Assembly: GCA_011051745.1 (NCBI GenBank)
Contig: DRKO01000247.1
Location: 1 to 7,892 of the forward strand
Source: Chloroflexota bacterium
GTDB taxonomy: Bacteria > Chloroflexota > Anaerolineae > Aggregatilineales > UBA3940
Direction of reading: 5' to 3'
DNA length: 7,892 nucleotides
Part shown: in pieces, positions 6,645 through 7,892 of the stretch
Numbering within the stretch: position 1 is the stretch's first letter
Layout of the letters: the number at the start of each line of letters is the position of its first letter
Notes under the pieces: generated by a model
Databases searched by the model: none
Seen by the model: only the letters and a program-made list of their open reading frames with translations
What the model was told of the DNA's origin: nothing
Position numbers and translations under genes: made by a program

Positions 6645-7604
6645 TTATCCCATCGGCATATGGTGGCGGGCGGCGTAGCGACCCGTCACGGCGTGCGAGA
6701 GTTGCCGTTCGATGTCGAGCAGCAGGCTGCTCGCGCCGAAGCGGAACAGCGACTTATCCAGCCACTCGTCACCGAGTTCTTCCTTGATCAACACCAGCCA
6801 GTTGAGGGCCTGCTTTGCCGTGCGGATACCTCCCGCTGGTTTGAAGCCGACTTTATAGCCGGTGCGCTCCTGATACTCCCGGATAGCCCGCGTCATCACC
6901 AGCCCGACCGGCAGCGTGGCGTTGACCTTCTCCTTGCCCGTTGAGGTTTTGATGAAGTCCGCGCCCGCCATCATGCAGACCAGGCTTGCCATGCCAACGT
7001 TGCGCAGCGTGCCCAGTTCGCCCGTCGCAAGGATGGTCTTCATGTGTACATTCCCGCAGGCCTCGCGGAACTGCTTCACTTCGTCATAGAGCCTCTCCCA
7101 GTTGCCGCACAGCACATGCTCACGCGAGATCACGATGTCAATCTCCTTCGCGCCCGCCTCGATGGATTGTTCGATCTCGGCGACGCGCTGGGGGAAGGGA
7201 TTCTGCCCCGCCGGGAAACCCGCCGAGACGGCGGCGACGGGGATATCCGAGCCTTTCAGTGCATCGAGTGCGTCGCGGATGCGGCTGTGGTACACGCAGA
7301 CGGCGGCAACCTGAATCCCCTTATCCGCTACCCCCAGCGCCTCCAGAATCTCGGTACGCACCGGCTGGCGGGCTTTGGCGCACAGGCGATGCACCCTGCC
7401 CGGCGTATCATCGCCGGAGAGCGTGGTCAGGTCCATGAACGTGATGGCCCGCAGCAGCCAGGCAGCCTGCCAGTCCTTCTTGATCGAGCGGCGTTTGGTG
7501 AGCGTCTCTGCCCTGCGCTCGACCGCACTACGGTTGATCTGAACATCGTACACCCAGCCCAGATCAAGCGGGATGCCGGGGTTGCGCATCTCAGGTGATG
7601 CCAT
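6645..7604 (-). CDS. deoC: Deoxyribose-phosphate aldolase, long animal-like form
   Basis: DeoC splits 2-deoxy-D-ribose 5-phosphate into glyceraldehyde 3-phosphate and acetaldehyde, the last step of deoxynucleoside catabolism in the cytoplasm. Numbered from the ATG at 7604 (319 residues), the Schiff-base lysine is Lys219 in FIKTSTGK, the assisting lysine is Lys255 in GFKPAGGIR and the catalytic aspartate is Asp156 in EIDIVI. The protein is longer than the about 259-residue E. coli enzyme. Its N-terminal KKDWQAAWLL and LTTLSGDDT, plus TILATGELGTL, KEELGDEWL and VTGRYAA, recall the animal DERA form. I chose 7604 because GGAGAT lies six bases upstream. An in-frame ATG at 7637 would add 11 residues but has no ribosome binding site. 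It is the first gene of a two-gene operon with the aldehyde dehydrogenase. Confidence 0.95.
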   Translation of the reverse strand: MASPEMRNPGIPLDLGWVYDVQINRSAVERRAETLTKRRSIKKDWQAAWLLRAITFMDLTTLSGDDTPGRVHRLCAKARQPVRTEILEALGVADKGIQVAAVCVYHSRIRDALDALKGSDIPVAAVSAGFPAGQNPFPQRVAEIEQSIEAGAKEIDIVISREHVLCGNWERLYDEVKQFREACGNVHMKTILATGELGTLRNVGMASLVCMMAGADFIKTSTGKEKVNATLPVGLVMTRAIREYQERTGYKVGFKPAGGIRTAKQALNWLVLIKEELGDEWLDKSLFRFGASSLLLDIERQLSHAVTGRYAARHHMPMG

Positions 7605-7610
7605 ACTCAC

Positions 7611-7616
7611 ATCTCC
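7611..7616 (-). promoter_or_regulatory. Ribosome binding site deciding the deoC start
   Basis: GGAGAT on the minus strand, six bases before the ATG at 7604-7602, is well placed. The upstream ATG at 7637 is preceded only by GC-rich sequence without a purine-rich match, so the shorter protein is preferred. Confidence 0.7.
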
Positions 7617-7671
7617 ATACCTGATCGCCGGGCCCATACCCGGCGCCTGAGTCTCATTCGGTTATACCGCG

Positions 7672-7677
7672 ATTATA
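7672..7677 (-). promoter_or_regulatory. Promoter -10 element for the deoC operon
   Basis: A perfect TATAAT on the minus strand, about 70 bases before the preferred deoC start. No good -35 hexamer is found 16-18 bases upstream, so it may need an activator. It is flanked by a short inverted repeat, ACCGC at 7666-7670 and GCGGT at 7685-7689, which could be an operator. That repeat is only 5 bp per arm and may be chance. Confidence 0.45.
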
Positions 7678-7741
7678 GCATATGGCGGTTGACGGATAGC
7701 TGAGGACAAAGAGCCGATGGGCGGTGGCGGCAGGGAGGAGA

Positions 7742-7891
7742 TTAGCCGCCGATCTCGGACATCACACGGTTGAGAGGGATGACATTTTCGGCCAGCCCGT
7801 GCCCCCAGGGCTTCCCCCAGATTCCGGCGCGGATGATCTCTTTCAACTCGGCGGGCGTCGCGCCCTGACGGAGGGGAGTCAGAAGATCAAC
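7742..7891 (-). CDS. C-terminal end of an unrecognised protein, cut by the window edge
   Basis: An open frame enters from the right edge on the minus strand and runs about 49 codons to a TAA at 7744-7742. The visible end reads LTPLRQGATPAELKEII, then a Trp/Gly-rich piece with GIWGKPWGHGL, then NVIPLNRVMSEIGG. The codon choice (GC-rich third positions) and residue mix look like real coding sequence. I do not recognise the family, and the active part lies outside the window. It points the same way as deoC, but 137 bases and a promoter-like -10 separate the two, so shared transcription is possible but not shown. A GC-rich inverted repeat overlaps its stop (7726-7731 with 7745-7750) but lacks a T run. 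Confidence 0.6.
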   Translation of the reverse strand, partial: VDLLTPLRQGATPAELKEIIRAGIWGKPWGHGLAENVIPLNRVMSEIGG

Positions 7892-7892
7892 T

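Noticed and set aside
7044..7598. Plus-strand open frame of 184 codons over deoC
   Set aside because: It is antisense to deoC, whose active-site motifs are intact. It shows no recognisable motif and no ribosome binding site that I could see.
7726..7750. Terminator after the partial gene at the right edge
   Set aside because: The 6-bp GC stem overlaps the stop codon and no T tract follows on the minus strand, so intrinsic termination is not supported.
1..7892. tRNA, rRNA or CRISPR array
   Set aside because: No cloverleaf-like segment, ribosomal RNA motif or regularly spaced direct repeat was seen on either strand.

Overview
The window looks like chromosomal DNA of a GC-rich bacterium, most likely a Chloroflexota (Anaerolineae-like) member. 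This is an inference. It rests on the substrate-binding lipoprotein with a long Glu/Ala/Pro linker after its lipobox cysteine, the animal-like deoC paired with a two-domain aldehyde dehydrogenase, an ISKra4-type transposase, and no sign of a TonB receptor gene beside the B12 transporter. No 16S or other phylogenetic marker is present.

Layout. (1) Positions 1-515, minus strand: the N-terminal part of an ISKra4-like transposase, running off the left edge and carrying a +1 frameshift at a T6C5 run. (2) Positions 570-871, plus strand: a sigma70-type promoter, a cobalamin riboswitch aptamer, and a leader of competing hairpins ending in an intrinsic terminator. (3) Positions 921-4031, plus strand: a three-gene ABC importer operon in the order permease, binding lipoprotein, ATPase. 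The riboswitch makes vitamin B12 or another corrinoid the likely substrate (BtuCFD type). (4) Positions 4032-4118: short gap between convergent operons with a probable minus-strand terminator. (5) Positions 4119-7604, minus strand: a two-gene operon, deoC followed by an ALDH16-type bidomain aldehyde dehydrogenase, with a promoter-like -10 and good ribosome binding sites. (6) Positions 7742-7891, minus strand: the C-terminal end of an unrecognised protein cut by the right edge.

How the genes work together. When B12 is plentiful the riboswitch should favour the terminator at 845-871 and shut off importer transcription. When B12 is scarce an alternative pairing of the leader should allow read-through. 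The lipoprotein would capture the corrinoid, the permease dimer would move it through the membrane, and the ATPase would power this. On the other strand, DeoC would cleave 2-deoxyribose-5-phosphate to glyceraldehyde-3-phosphate and acetaldehyde, and the dehydrogenase is a natural candidate to oxidise the acetaldehyde, giving a deoxynucleoside salvage or catabolic unit.

The most interesting points are the three-way alternative base pairing in the riboswitch expression platform, the dehydrogenase with one intact and one degenerate domain, its pairing with an animal-type deoxyribose-phosphate aldolase, and the transposase frameshift. I did not find evidence for a wholly new system.
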